From NCBI GenBank assembly GCA_963715565.1, contig OY970256.1:3596001-3660000 (forward strand): DNA of 64,000 bases, in the 5' to 3' direction. This document shows positions 43,003-51,041 of the stretch, one piece after another. This stretch comes from JACVRN01 sp963715565. Lineage in GTDB: Bacteria > Acidobacteriota > Blastocatellia > Pyrinomonadales > Pyrinomonadaceae. The notes under the pieces are model-generated. The model made no database searches. It was given only the letters and a program-made list of their open reading frames with translations, and was not told the origin of the DNA. Each line of letters opens with the position of its first letter. Within the stretch, counting starts at the first letter, position 1. Position numbers and translations under genes: made by a program.

Positions 43003-44133
43003 TTAAGGCAGTGCTTCCATGAGCGCGTCTATGTCTTCGGTCGTGTTGTAGAGATGGGGCGAGATGCGTAGACTGCCGCCGCGTGGGGCGGCGATGATGT
43101 TTTGGCGCTTGAGATGTGCGTAGAGTCGCGCGGGCGTCCACTCGTCGTCGCCGTGGCGGGCGCATACAATCTGCGACTTTTCGCCCGCGCGGCGTGAACT
43201 GACTATCTTGTACGCGCGCGAAGAGAGGCGTTCACAGAGGTAATCGGTCAACTCTTCCAGATGCGCCGCGATGCGCTCGATGCCCGTCTCTGAAAGTAAA
43301 CGCAGGCCCGCGTCCAGCCCGTGAAACAAACTGGTTGCGCCCGTGCCCGTTTCCCAGGCGAGAGCGCCGCGCGCCCATCCCTGCTCAAAATTAAAGTAGT
43401 CTTCGGGGTTGGGCACGCTCGTCCAGCCCACGAGCGTCGGCTCTATACGCGCAAGCGCACGATCCGACAGGTACAGAATCCCTACGCCCTCGGGTGTGAG
43501 CAGCCACTTGTGACACGCGCCCGCCGCGACGTCAATCAGCTCGGCCTCTACGTCTATGGGCAGCGCGCCCATCCCCTGAATCACGTCCACGACCAGAAGC
43601 GCATCGTGGCGGCGCGCGGCACGCCCGAGCCTTTCAAGGTCCGCGCGAAATCCGGAGGCGTACTGTACGTGGCTGATGGCGACGACCCGCGTGCGCGCGT
43701 CAATCAAGCTGATAAGCTCGTCAAGCTCTATGCGCCCGTCGTGCTCGTACGCCATGCGCAGCTCTACGCCTTGAGCCTCGCGCAGCCGCAGCCAAGGGTA
43801 GATGTTAGAAGGAAACTCTCGCCGGAAGGTGACAATGTTATCGCCCGTCTTCCACTTCAGGCCGTTCGCGACGCACGAAAGAGCGTCCGAAGTGTTGCGC
43901 ATGAAGGCAAGCTGTTCGGGGCGCTGTGCGCCGAGCATCCCGGCGGCCTGACGACGCGCGCTCTCTTTGACGGCAACCCACTTTCTATAATTGACGACGC
44001 CGTTAACGGCCACGTCATCCAGTTGCGCCCGGACAGCTTCGAGCACCACGGTCGGCGGCGGCGTGACGGCGGCGTGATTTAAATAAACGGCGCGCTCCGT
44101 AATGGGAAAGAGCGCGCGCAGTTGCTTGTTCAT
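43003..44133 (-). CDS. class V aminotransferase, PLP-dependent
   Basis: The 376-residue protein has the class V aminotransferase fold: YLNHAAVTPPP start, FMRNTSDAL phosphate-binding segment, an aspartate that binds the pyridine nitrogen (VVDVIQGMGALPIDV) and the PLP lysine in GACHKWLLTPEG. Related enzymes include cysteine desulfurases, isopenicillin N epimerase-like proteins and kynureninases; the missing mobile-loop cysteine makes desulfurase activity unlikely. I start at ATG 44133; an in-frame TTG lies six bases upstream. The substrate is unknown. It lies downstream of the potassium locus. Confidence 0.9.
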   Translation of the reverse strand: MNKQLRALFPITERAVYLNHAAVTPPPTVVLEAVRAQLDDVAVNGVVNYRKWVAVKESARRQAAGMLGAQRPEQLAFMRNTSDALSCVANGLKWKTGDNIVTFRREFPSNIYPWLRLREAQGVELRMAYEHDGRIELDELISLIDARTRVVAISHVQYASGFRADLERLGRAARRHDALLVVDVIQGMGALPIDVEAELIDVAAGACHKWLLTPEGVGILYLSDRALARIEPTLVGWTSVPNPEDYFNFEQGWARGALAWETGTGATSLFHGLDAGLRLLSETGIERIAAHLEELTDYLCERLSSRAYKIVSSRRAGEKSQIVCARHGDDEWTPARLYAHLKRQNIIAAPRGGSLRISPHLYNTTEDIDALMEALP

Positions 44134-44151
44134 AAACAACTATATTAACGC

Positions 44152-44180
44152 GTAGGGGCAAGGCTTGTCCCTGCCCCTAC
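44152..44180. repeat. GTAGGGGCA palindrome, copy 3
   Basis: Same family as 2191-2221 and 11271-11300, inverted, with a slightly changed centre (AGGCTTGTCC). It overlaps the last codon of the adjacent small gene and supplies its TAG stop. Confidence 0.83.
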
Positions 44181-44329
44181 AGAATTATTCGTCCGCTTTT
44201 TTTATCTTTTTCATGGAAGGCCGCGTCTCTGCGCTCCTGACGCTTTTTTTCTGCATGGTCATGCCATGCCGCGAGAGCCCACGCGATGGCGACGAGCGTG
44301 ACAAAGATAAATGTCCAGAGCTGGCGCAT
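44177..44329 (-). CDS. 50-residue single-helix membrane protein after kimA
   Basis: The small product has an N-terminal hydrophobic helix (LWTFIFVTLVAIAWALAAW) and a charged, Lys/Arg/Glu-rich cytosolic tail. A CGGGAG site lies five bases upstream of the ATG at 44329. It starts 18 bases after the KimA-like gene on the same strand, so it is probably in the same operon. Small membrane peptides stabilise or tune several K+ transporters (KdpF is the known case), so a similar role here is plausible. The stop codon is provided by a repeat. No homologue recognised. Confidence 0.62.
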   Translation of the reverse strand: MRQLWTFIFVTLVAIAWALAAWHDHAEKKRQERRDAAFHEKDKKSGRIIL

Positions 44330-44347
44330 AACGTCTCCCGGCTCTCT

Positions 44348-46366
44348 TTAATGTTTCAGGTGGTAGGGCACGCTGGTCACGATGACGCGTTCACGGAAAA
44401 GCAGCGCGCCCTTTAAGAGGAGTGAGCTTTGGTTGTGCAGTAGATGTTGCCACCATCTGGCAGGAATAAATTCCGGCAGCACTACCGTAATCATGTCCGT
44501 GCTGCGACCGAGGCGCGCGATGTAGCGAAGGAGCGGACGCGTCAGCTCTCTATAAGGCGACGGCAGCACGACCAATCGGACGCCCGTTCCCCAACGCTCC
44601 CACTTCTCGCGCAGCTTCACCGTCGCCTCTTCGTCGAAATCCACGTAAACGGCTATGACGTGTTCGGGCGCAATCGCCCGTGCGTATTCGAGCGCGTGTA
44701 TGACGCCGCGGTGAATCCCCGAAATCGGCACGATCACAGTGTGGTTAATCGCGTGCAGACGTTCGAGCCCTTCGGTCGAGAGCTGCTTCGCCACGGAGAG
44801 GTAATGCCCGTGTATGGCGCGGAACATGAAGACGAGCAGGGGGATGACGACGACGACAATCCACGCTCCGTGAATAAATTTTGTGGCGACGAAGACGCAG
44901 AGGACTATGAAGGTCGCGCTCGCTCCGACGGCGTTGATGGCGATAGCGTATTTCCAATTCCTGCTGTCAGTCACCTCGTCCGTCACGAAACGCGGCGTGT
45001 GCGTTTCTTCGACGGCCAGTTGGGCATCAGGCAAAGGCTTTGCATCGTCCGTCGTTCCATTAAACAGCGACTTCCGTTCAGGCTCGCGTGTTTCAGTCTT
45101 CTGTTCACGCGCGAGCGTGCGCTCTCTGAGCCAGTGACGAACCATGCCTGCCTGCGAGAGTGTGAAAGAGAGAAAGACGCCGACGGCGTAGAGCGGTATC
45201 AGTCGGCTCGTGTCGCCGCCGAAAGCGACGACGAGGATGGCTGCAAAGACGGCGAGGATGAGAATGCCGTTGGAGAAGACGAGCTTGTCGCCACGGCTGG
45301 CGAACTGGCGCGGCAAGTAGCGGTCACGCGCAAGCAAGGAAGCGAGCCTTGGAAAATCCGCAAACGAAGTGTTGGCCGCGAGCACCAGTATCAAGGCGGT
45401 CGCAATCTGCACCACGTAGTAAACCGAACCGAGCGGCCCCGTAAAAATGATGCGCGCGAACTGCGAGATGACGGTCTCGTTCTCGTGCGGGTGTACGTGA
45501 TAGAGATAGGCGAGCGCGCTCGTTCCCAAAAACATGATGGTCAAAAGCGCGGCCATCCAGACGAGCGTTGTCGAAGCGTTCTTCGCTTCCGGTTTCTTAA
45601 ACGCGGGGACGCCGTTCGAGATGGCTTCGATGCCCGTCAGCGCGGCGCAGCCGTTGGAGAAAGCTCCGAGCAGTAAAAAAAGTGTTAAGGGTTGAAGGCG
45701 ATAACCTTCGGCAATCTTGATTTCTTCGGGGCCGGGAACGGGCGCAGTGCCGCCGTAGACCGAGTAGTGAAAGAGTCCGTAACCGATCATGAAAAGGAAG
45801 CTCATGAGAAAGGCGTAGGTCGGCGTCGCAAAGAGCGCGCCGGATTCGCGCACGCCGCGCAGGTTGGCAATGGCTATAAAGGCTATGAAGATGAGACACA
45901 GGAGAACTTTGTGATCGCTCAGCCAAGCGTAGTTAGTTCCCTGCACCATGGAAGTAATCGCGGCCACGCCCGCGGCGATGGAGACCGAAACGGTCAGAAC
46001 GTAGTCAACCAGAAGCGATGCTCCGGCGACGAGTCCGGGCGTCGTCCCTAAATTTTCTTTAGCGACGATGTAAGCGCCGCCGCCTGAAGGGTAAGCGTGG
46101 ATGGTCTGGCGATAGCTGGCCGCGACAATCATGAGGAGGACGGCGATGCCTATGGAGATGGGAACGACGTACTGGAAACTGTACGCCTGCCCGAAGGCGG
46201 CGGCGACGGCCAACACGAGCAGGATTTCCTCCGTCGCATAGGCAGTAGAAGAGAGCGCGTCCGATGAGAAGACGGCCAGCGCAGTCTTCTTCGAGAGCCG
46301 CTCGTGGACAGCCTGTTCCGTACGGAGCGCACGACCGATGATGAAACGTTTGAGTTCTGCCGCTAT
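44348..46366 (-). CDS. kimA: KimA-like potassium transporter (APC superfamily)
   Basis: KimA is a proton-coupled high-affinity K+ importer inhibited by c-di-AMP. The 672-residue product from 46366 matches the KimA pattern: RFIIGRALRTEQAVHERL then KKTALAVFSSDALSSTAYATEE at the N-terminus, YPSGGGAYIVAKENLG, about twelve helices, and a cytosolic C-terminal domain ending HNQSSLLLKGALLFRERVIVTSVPYHLKH-like. The family-conserved first helix lies upstream of the first ordinary start codon (GTG 46216). The frame to 46366 has no ATG, GTG or TTG; ATA overlaps the upstream TAG stop (ATAG), so coupling or a rare ATA/ATC start is likely. A c-di-AMP riboswitch precedes the operon. Confidence 0.88.
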   Translation of the reverse strand: MAAELKRFIIGRALRTEQAVHERLSKKTALAVFSSDALSSTAYATEEILLVLAVAAAFGQAYSFQYVVPISIGIAVLLMIVAASYRQTIHAYPSGGGAYIVAKENLGTTPGLVAGASLLVDYVLTVSVSIAAGVAAITSMVQGTNYAWLSDHKVLLCLIFIAFIAIANLRGVRESGALFATPTYAFLMSFLFMIGYGLFHYSVYGGTAPVPGPEEIKIAEGYRLQPLTLFLLLGAFSNGCAALTGIEAISNGVPAFKKPEAKNASTTLVWMAALLTIMFLGTSALAYLYHVHPHENETVISQFARIIFTGPLGSVYYVVQIATALILVLAANTSFADFPRLASLLARDRYLPRQFASRGDKLVFSNGILILAVFAAILVVAFGGDTSRLIPLYAVGVFLSFTLSQAGMVRHWLRERTLAREQKTETREPERKSLFNGTTDDAKPLPDAQLAVEETHTPRFVTDEVTDSRNWKYAIAINAVGASATFIVLCVFVATKFIHGAWIVVVVIPLLVFMFRAIHGHYLSVAKQLSTEGLERLHAINHTVIVPISGIHRGVIHALEYARAIAPEHVIAVYVDFDEEATVKLREKWERWGTGVRLVVLPSPYRELTRPLLRYIARLGRSTDMITVVLPEFIPARWWQHLLHNQSSLLLKGALLFRERVIVTSVPYHLKH

Positions 46367-46659
46367 GATTTTTGCCCCTCTTGAAGATCAAGACAGTGCG
46401 CGCCCAGCATAAGGAGCGGCATTGTTAATAACAGCAACGCTGTGCCTGCTTGATGAATGTAGAAGTATGGGCTGCCCGCGCTCATGAGCCACGACCCGGC
46501 GGTCAGTATTCCGCCCAGCAGGGAGCACACGATTCCGCCAGCGAGGCCGAAGAGCCCTCCCACTACCTGCCATGCCCACAGATTCTCTTTAGCCCGCGCA
46601 CCCGTGCGCGGGTGAAGCCCATTGCCGTCATGCAAAGGCACATAATTAACTCTGTGCAT
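46363..46659 (-). CDS. small two-helix membrane protein upstream of kimA
   Basis: The 98-residue product has a polar N-terminus and two transmembrane helices (about 28-52 and 62-85), then a short charged tail. The start at 46659 has a GAGGTG site six bases upstream. Its stop codon overlaps the probable KimA start by bases ATAG, so translation of the two is likely coupled. It is the first gene after a c-di-AMP riboswitch and terminator. It may be an accessory subunit or regulator of K+ uptake. I do not recognise a family. Confidence 0.78.
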   Translation of the reverse strand: MHRVNYVPLHDGNGLHPRTGARAKENLWAWQVVGGLFGLAGGIVCSLLGGILTAGSWLMSAGSPYFYIHQAGTALLLLTMPLLMLGAHCLDLQEGQKS

Positions 46660-46701
46660 GATGTTCACCTCGCTTTCATGAATCCTTCTAAAGCTCGCGC
46701 G

Positions 46702-46744
46702 AAAAAAGAGGACGCCGAAGCACACGCTTCAGCGCCCTCTTTTG
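46702..46744 (-). terminator. riboswitch expression-platform terminator
   Basis: On the minus strand a 15-bp stem (AGAGGGCGCTGAAGC / GCTTCGGCGTCCTCT, 13 of 15 paired as Watson-Crick) is followed by a run of six T. It lies between the riboswitch and the first gene, where ligand-dependent termination would act. Confidence 0.9.
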
Positions 46745-46769
46745 ACAGTCAGGCGACTCTCTTCCGCGT

Positions 46770-46975
46770 CCCTCTTCCTGAGCCTGCGAGGTTAGCTGCC
46801 GGGCTCGGACAGAAGAAGTGTCCTACGCGAGCAGTTGCGGCTCTCCTTCTGGAAAGCACGCGGCTCGCGATGCGCCCCGTGTCGCTCGAAAAAAATTTCC
46901 GGCGACGTTGGTTCCCCCGCGTTGCCCGTCAGGGATTCATTTACCCCGCGCGCAACTTCGGCAGACAAATTGTCA
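46770..46975 (-). promoter_or_regulatory. c-di-AMP riboswitch (ydaO-yuaA type)
   Basis: On the minus strand the conserved ydaO segments appear in order: GCGGGGGAACCAA, then GGGGCGCATC, then TAGGACACTTCTTCTGTCC, then GAGCCCGGCAGCTAACCTCG and AGGCTCAGGAAGAGG. They align by eye with the Thermoanaerobacter ydaO aptamer. The class senses c-di-AMP and usually shuts genes off. Here it precedes a terminator and the kimA operon, the classic target of this riboswitch. Confidence 0.9.
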
Positions 46976-47083
46976 ACAACCGAATATTACGAGCGGGCGC
47001 ATAAGGATGGAGTAAAGGGTTTATAAAAAGTTTGTAAAGAAAGTAAGCAGTGAGCAGTGAGCAGTCGAACGCGCGGAAGCCCC

Positions 47084-47272
47084 TGAAAGGGGCGGTATAT
47101 CAGTAGCCCACGGCGTGAGCCGTGGGAACAGGCGTCCAATAAATGATTGAGCCCCGGAGGGGCGACATAGATTGATGTCGCCCCTCCGGGGCTCGACTAT
47201 CTTGATAACGCCGTAGTCCCAGCACTAACGTGCTGGGCTACTGATATCTCGCCCCTGACGGGGCCGAAGAAG
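47084..47272. repeat. nested palindrome cluster
   Basis: Several palindromes are packed together: GCCCCTGAAAGGGGC, CCCACGGCGTGAGCCGTGGG, GAGCCCCGGAGGGGCGACAT with its inverse after a short gap, CCCAGCACTAACGTGCTGGG and GCCCCTGACGGGGC. The outer words CAGTAGCCCA and TGGGCTACTG also pair. The block fills the gap between the riboswitch region and the response-regulator gene. It may be a compound of several dispersed repeats. Confidence 0.88.
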
Positions 47273-47291
47273 ACCATCTCCTATCTCGAAT

Positions 47292-48008
47292 TCACTTTTC
47301 TTCCTGCTTACTTTCCGCGTTGAAGCGGTAGCCGACCCAGGGTTCTGTGAGGATGTAGCGTGGGGTGGCGGGGTCGGGCTCGATTTTCTTGCGCAGTTGG
47401 CCGACGAAGACGCGCAGGTATTCCGCCTGCTCGACGTAGTTGCCGCCCCAGACGGCTCCGAGCAGCGTGCGGTGCGTGAGCACTTTGCCCGCGTGCTGCA
47501 CGAAGTAGACGAGGAGGTCGTATTCTTTGGGTGTGAGGTGAATCTCGCGCTCCCCTGCGGTGACGGTGCGCGCTTCGAGGTCTATGCGAAAATCTCCGAC
47601 CTCCAGGACCGTCTGCGCCGCGCCGTCACGCTCTGTCATCGTGGCACGCCGGAGAGTCGCACGCACGCGCGCCAGAAGCTCATTGATACCGAAAGGCTTG
47701 GTGATGTAATCGTCCGCGCCCGCATCCAGCGCTTCGACCTTGGTTTTTTCTTCGCCGCGAACCGAGAGCACTATGATGGGAACCTGCGAGATGAGGCGCA
47801 GGCGTCGGCACAGCTCAAGCCCGTCCATGTTGGGCATGGCGAGGTCCGTGACGACCAGATGCGGAGACCAGTCGCCAAAGGTCTCAAGCGCGGAGATGCC
47901 GTCGGCAGCAGAGCGCACGTCGTAGCCGTGGCTTTTCAGTCCGGTGCGCAGAGCGCGCGTAATCTGCGGCTCGTCGTCTACAATCAGGATGCGCGGTCTC
48001 TGGTTCAT
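47292..48008 (-). CDS. OmpR/KdpE-type response regulator
   Basis: The 238-residue protein has a receiver (Asp in LVVTDLAMPNMDG, Lys in TKPFG) and a winged-helix DNA-binding domain (LTPKEYDLLVYFVQHAGKVLTHRTLL, AEYLRVFVGQLRKKIEPDP). Those features match KdpE, the activator of kdp potassium genes. The sensor kinase gene ends 38 bases upstream and encodes a KdpD-like protein. No kdpFABC is visible here; the nearby kimA operon is a natural target, though untested. Confidence 0.9.
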   Translation of the reverse strand: MNQRPRILIVDDEPQITRALRTGLKSHGYDVRSAADGISALETFGDWSPHLVVTDLAMPNMDGLELCRRLRLISQVPIIVLSVRGEEKTKVEALDAGADDYITKPFGINELLARVRATLRRATMTERDGAAQTVLEVGDFRIDLEARTVTAGEREIHLTPKEYDLLVYFVQHAGKVLTHRTLLGAVWGGNYVEQAEYLRVFVGQLRKKIEPDPATPRYILTEPWVGYRFNAESKQEEK

Positions 48009-48046
48009 GAAAATCTCGCTCGAAGCACGAGAGACGCTCCGTTGTT

Positions 48047-49267
48047 TCAGAGCCCCGAAGGCTCTCCGAGCTTTAACTGTTCGCCTTCTTCGGCTGCTAC
48101 TTCTTCTTCGTCGTCGCCAATCGGAAGAGTGAAGACAAACTTTGTCCCCACGGCTTTCGAGCCGTCTTCGATCCAGATTTGCCCGCCGTGCGCTTCGACG
48201 ATGCCTTTAGCGATAGCGAGCCCGAGCCCTGTGCCCTGCGTTTGTTTGCCCAAAAGGTCGCCGTCGCGCGTGGCGCGGAAAAATTTATCGAAGACTCGCT
48301 CGCGCAAATCCACAGGCACGCCCTGCCCCTCATCTTCGACGCTGATTTTTATCATGCGCGAGGCGGCGCGCTCGGCGTGGACGCGAATCAAGGTCTCGGG
48401 CGGCGAGTACTTGGTAGCATTATCGACGAGCGTGTAGACGACTTCGCTCACGGCCTGCGGGTCAACGCGCACCACCGGCAGATCGGTTTCTATCTGGACT
48501 TCAATCCGGTGATTTCTGGCGAGCGGGTCGGCACGCGTGAGCGTGGTCGCGACAATCTCGTCCACGGCTCCCCATCTGCGCCGCAGGTGCATCTCGCCCG
48601 CTTCGATGCGCGCCAGCTCGACCAGCCCCTCTATAAAACGGTTGAGACGGTCGCTCTCTTCGTTGATTATTTCCAGCATCTCCTGGCGCGCTTCATCATC
48701 GAGCGAAGAACGTTCCAAATCTTCCTTCGTGTGCGCTTCGTCAAGGAGCGTGGTGACGGATGCTTTGATAGATGTCAGCGGCGTGCGTATGTCGTGCGTG
48801 ACGGCGTCGAGCAGCGCGGATTTCAATTTTTCACTTTGACGCAAAGCCTCCGCATGGCTCGCGCGCTCGAAAGCATCTCTCAACTCGCGGTACAGGCGCT
48901 CGATTTCGCGCCGCCCAGATTCGGCTTCTTCGGCGCGACGACGGGCGCGTGCGGAGAGCTGGCCGACGGTGAGTGCCGTGATGAGAAACGCCGCCAGCGC
49001 AATCCAGTTGTCCGGTTCTGCGATGGAGAAGGTACGCACGGGCGGCAGGAAGAAGAAGTTAAAGCAGATGAGCCCGGCGATGGAAGCTACAATCGCGGGC
49101 CTGCTTCCCCAGAGCGTCGCCGCCAGGAGCACCACGAGCAGAAAGCCGAGCGCGACGGTAGTGGAATTAATCTCCGTGCGAAACAGCTCAAGCGCGGCGG
49201 TCACGGCAGCAATCCCCAAAACTGCCAGAAGGCAACGCACCAGAATGTGACGTGCGGCTGCGCTCAC
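48047..49267 (-). CDS. KdpD-like sensor histidine kinase, truncated type
   Basis: The 406-residue protein has the four-helix DUF4118 membrane domain of KdpD (about residues 10-110, with GLICFNFFFLPPVRTF), a linker, HisKA with phosphoacceptor in AVTHDIRTPLTS and a full ATPase (VDNATKY, GLAIAKGIVEAHGG). It lacks the large N-terminal KdpD and universal-stress domains of the classic protein, so signal input probably differs. I start at GTG 49267 with an AAAGAGAG site; the upstream frame is repeat words. It is probably co-transcribed with the KdpE-like gene. Confidence 0.9.
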   Translation of the reverse strand: MSAAARHILVRCLLAVLGIAAVTAALELFRTEINSTTVALGFLLVVLLAATLWGSRPAIVASIAGLICFNFFFLPPVRTFSIAEPDNWIALAAFLITALTVGQLSARARRRAEEAESGRREIERLYRELRDAFERASHAEALRQSEKLKSALLDAVTHDIRTPLTSIKASVTTLLDEAHTKEDLERSSLDDEARQEMLEIINEESDRLNRFIEGLVELARIEAGEMHLRRRWGAVDEIVATTLTRADPLARNHRIEVQIETDLPVVRVDPQAVSEVVYTLVDNATKYSPPETLIRVHAERAASRMIKISVEDEGQGVPVDLRERVFDKFFRATRDGDLLGKQTQGTGLGLAIAKGIVEAHGGQIWIEDGSKAVGTKFVFTLPIGDDEEEVAAEEGEQLKLGEPSGL

Positions 49268-49287
49268 GAGTGAACTCTCTTTCAGAA

Positions 49288-49360
49288 AAGTCCCAAGTCT
49301 CAAGTCCAAAGTCAAAAACAGTTCTTCGACTTTGGACTTGAGACTTGGGACTTGGGACTT
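49288..49360. repeat. word hairpin (AAGTCCCAAGTCTCAAGTCC type)
   Basis: Arms AAGTCCCAAGTCTCAAGTCC and GGACTTGAGACTTGGGACTT pair perfectly over 20 bases, with further AAAGTC words. It fills the gap between the kinase gene start and the next gene's stop. Confidence 0.9.
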
Positions 49361-49363
49361 CTT

Positions 49364-49900
49364 TCAAGGGGCATAGGGTCTCTGGTAAAGCTCCTGGTAA
49401 ACCCAGCCGAGCACGCGAATCTCCGCCGTGCAGAGGGTTTCGAGCCAGCAGGAGATGAGAAAATTTTTGCGCTCGCGGCGCGAGGGAATCTTCTCCGCTT
49501 CGGTGACGACCGATTGATTGCCTCCGGTCTCAAGTCGGTAGGCGGTGGAAATCTCTTCGTTGGCCTTGGCCGCTTCGTCCAGCGTGTTCAGAAGCTGGCT
49601 AATCCAGGCGTGAAGCTCGCGCTCCGTTGTGTTCTCCATGAGCGCCTGAATGATGCCGATGGCTAGACGCGATTCGGCATGGTCAAAGACAAAGACGTCT
49701 TCGCTCTCCTGCTTTGATTCGTTCTGCTTCCAATGGAAAAGCTCCTCGACGGAGGGATGGCGTATGACGGCGACGCGCTGGTCGCGTTCCAGAAACCACT
49801 CTATGACGTCGGCCAGCGACGAGTTGTTGATGCGACCCGGCGCATCCACCTTGAGCGGCGGCGGCCCCTGCGAAGCTGCTGCTTCATTATTGTCTGACAT
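49364..49900 (-). CDS. hypothetical cytosolic protein
   Basis: The 178-residue product is soluble, helical and acidic, with no signal peptide or membrane segment. A short stretch (IEWFLERDQRVAVIRHPSVEELFHWKQNE) might form an alpha-beta motif. I do not recognise the family. It begins 5 bases after the asparaginase gene on the same strand, so the two may be co-expressed. A word hairpin follows its stop. Confidence 0.6.
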   Translation of the reverse strand: MSDNNEAAASQGPPPLKVDAPGRINNSSLADVIEWFLERDQRVAVIRHPSVEELFHWKQNESKQESEDVFVFDHAESRLAIGIIQALMENTTERELHAWISQLLNTLDEAAKANEEISTAYRLETGGNQSVVTEAEKIPSRRERKNFLISCWLETLCTAEIRVLGWVYQELYQRPYAP

Positions 49901-49905
49901 GAAAT

Positions 49906-50988
49906 TTAGTTTCCGCGAACCGTCCCGGCGTTCGCCTTCAATTCAAAACGGGCGCGCACTTCTCCGACCACGTCGCCACGGTGATTGCGTATGTCAAAGC
50001 GGCTATAAGGCACAAGCTCCGCGAGCGCTTCCCGGTCGAGCACGCCGAGCTGTCTTAAAGTTTCTATGACGACCGTGGGACGAGCGCGACGGTCTTCGCC
50101 GTCCTCAATCTTGATGGCGAGCCCCAACCCTTTAGGCCAACGCTCAGAAGCCGCGACGCCCGCCGTGTAGACCCCTTCCGCGCCAATCTTAGAGACCACG
50201 CGCCCTCGGCCCGCGAGCATGATTTTCGTGTCCAACCGCTCGGCACGCCCGCCCACAGATTCGGGATGCGTCGTCATCGCGCGAAAGATCGTACGGCACG
50301 CCGCGCGGACGCTCGGCTCGGAAAAATCTTCGGGCGGCGCGACCAGCCGCGCGTACATGAGCGCCATTGCCTCTACCGGCACGCCGAACACGGGCGCGCC
50401 GCAGCCATCCGTGCCGAGGGCTATTTCCCCCAGCGGCACGCTCGAAAATTCGGAAACGGCGCGGGCAATCGCCTGCTGAACAGGATGAGCCGGATCGTCA
50501 TAGCTTTCAACGGGCGCGCCCAGGTAAAGCGCGAGCGCGAGCATGCCCGTGTGTTTGCCGGAACAGTTGTTGTGAAGCACCGTCGGGTGCTCGCCCCTGC
50601 GACGCAACTCTTCTGTCACCTCGCGGCTGAAGGGCTCGTGCACGCCGCACTTCAAGGCGTTTGCATCGAGCCCGATTTTGCTCAACATGCGCGCGACCGT
50701 CTCCGTGTGAATCGGCTCGCCGTTGTGCGAGGCGCAGCAGAGCGCGATTTCCTCTTCCGTAAATTTGAAGCGGGCGGCTGCGCCGGAGGCTACGAGCGGG
50801 ATGGCCTGAAACGGTTTGGCGGACGAACGCAGAAAGGTAACGGTTCGGGGCTCCCCCAGGTGGGCAAGCACCTGCCCGTCTGCGTCCACCGCGACGACGT
50901 GCCCGCGATGACGCGATTCAGTAATCTCGCCGCGCCGGACTTCCACGAGCGGCACGGGATGCGTTACGTGCTGGTTGTTTTCACTCAT
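49906..50988 (-). CDS. L-asparaginase II family protein
   Basis: The 360-residue protein matches the asparaginase II (Rhizobium etli AnsA-like, PF06089) family, distinct from E. coli asparaginases. Typical segments are TFLRSSAKPFQAIPLV, ALCCASHNGEPIHTETVARML, LHNNCSGKHTGMLAL and TDGCGAPVFGVPV. It likely hydrolyses L-asparagine to aspartate and ammonia in the cytosol. It is followed at 5 bases by an unknown gene. Start ATG at 50988. No regulator is evident. Confidence 0.92.
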   Translation of the reverse strand: MSENNQHVTHPVPLVEVRRGEITESRHRGHVVAVDADGQVLAHLGEPRTVTFLRSSAKPFQAIPLVASGAAARFKFTEEEIALCCASHNGEPIHTETVARMLSKIGLDANALKCGVHEPFSREVTEELRRRGEHPTVLHNNCSGKHTGMLALALYLGAPVESYDDPAHPVQQAIARAVSEFSSVPLGEIALGTDGCGAPVFGVPVEAMALMYARLVAPPEDFSEPSVRAACRTIFRAMTTHPESVGGRAERLDTKIMLAGRGRVVSKIGAEGVYTAGVAASERWPKGLGLAIKIEDGEDRRARPTVVIETLRQLGVLDREALAELVPYSRFDIRNHRGDVVGEVRARFELKANAGTVRGN

Positions 50989-51041
50989 CGGTTAAGGAAT
51001 CACCTTCACAAAAGGCGCATCTTACCAAAAGGGAAAAGGAA

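Noticed and set aside
42661..43071. Arg/Ile-rich plus-strand frame and Asp/Pro-rich minus-strand frames over the 21-bp array
   Set aside because: Both frames are open because the repeat length is a multiple of three; neither has a ribosome site or a recognisable start, and the plus frame starts only with TTG.
43003..44133. Cysteine desulfurase (IscS/SufS) assignment
   Set aside because: The catalytic mobile-loop cysteine is not evident, so only a general class V aminotransferase call is made.
44165..44416. 83-residue plus-strand frame
   Set aside because: It is antisense to the small membrane peptide and to the end of kimA; the minus frame has the better ribosome site and composition.
44348..46216. 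KimA starting at GTG 46216
   Set aside because: This removes family-conserved residues encoded upstream in the same frame; the longer form from the ATA/ATC region fits better.
46059..46391. 110-residue minus-strand frame overlapping the KimA N-terminus
   Set aside because: It is out of frame with both membrane genes and Arg/His/Cys-rich, a shadow of the coding DNA.
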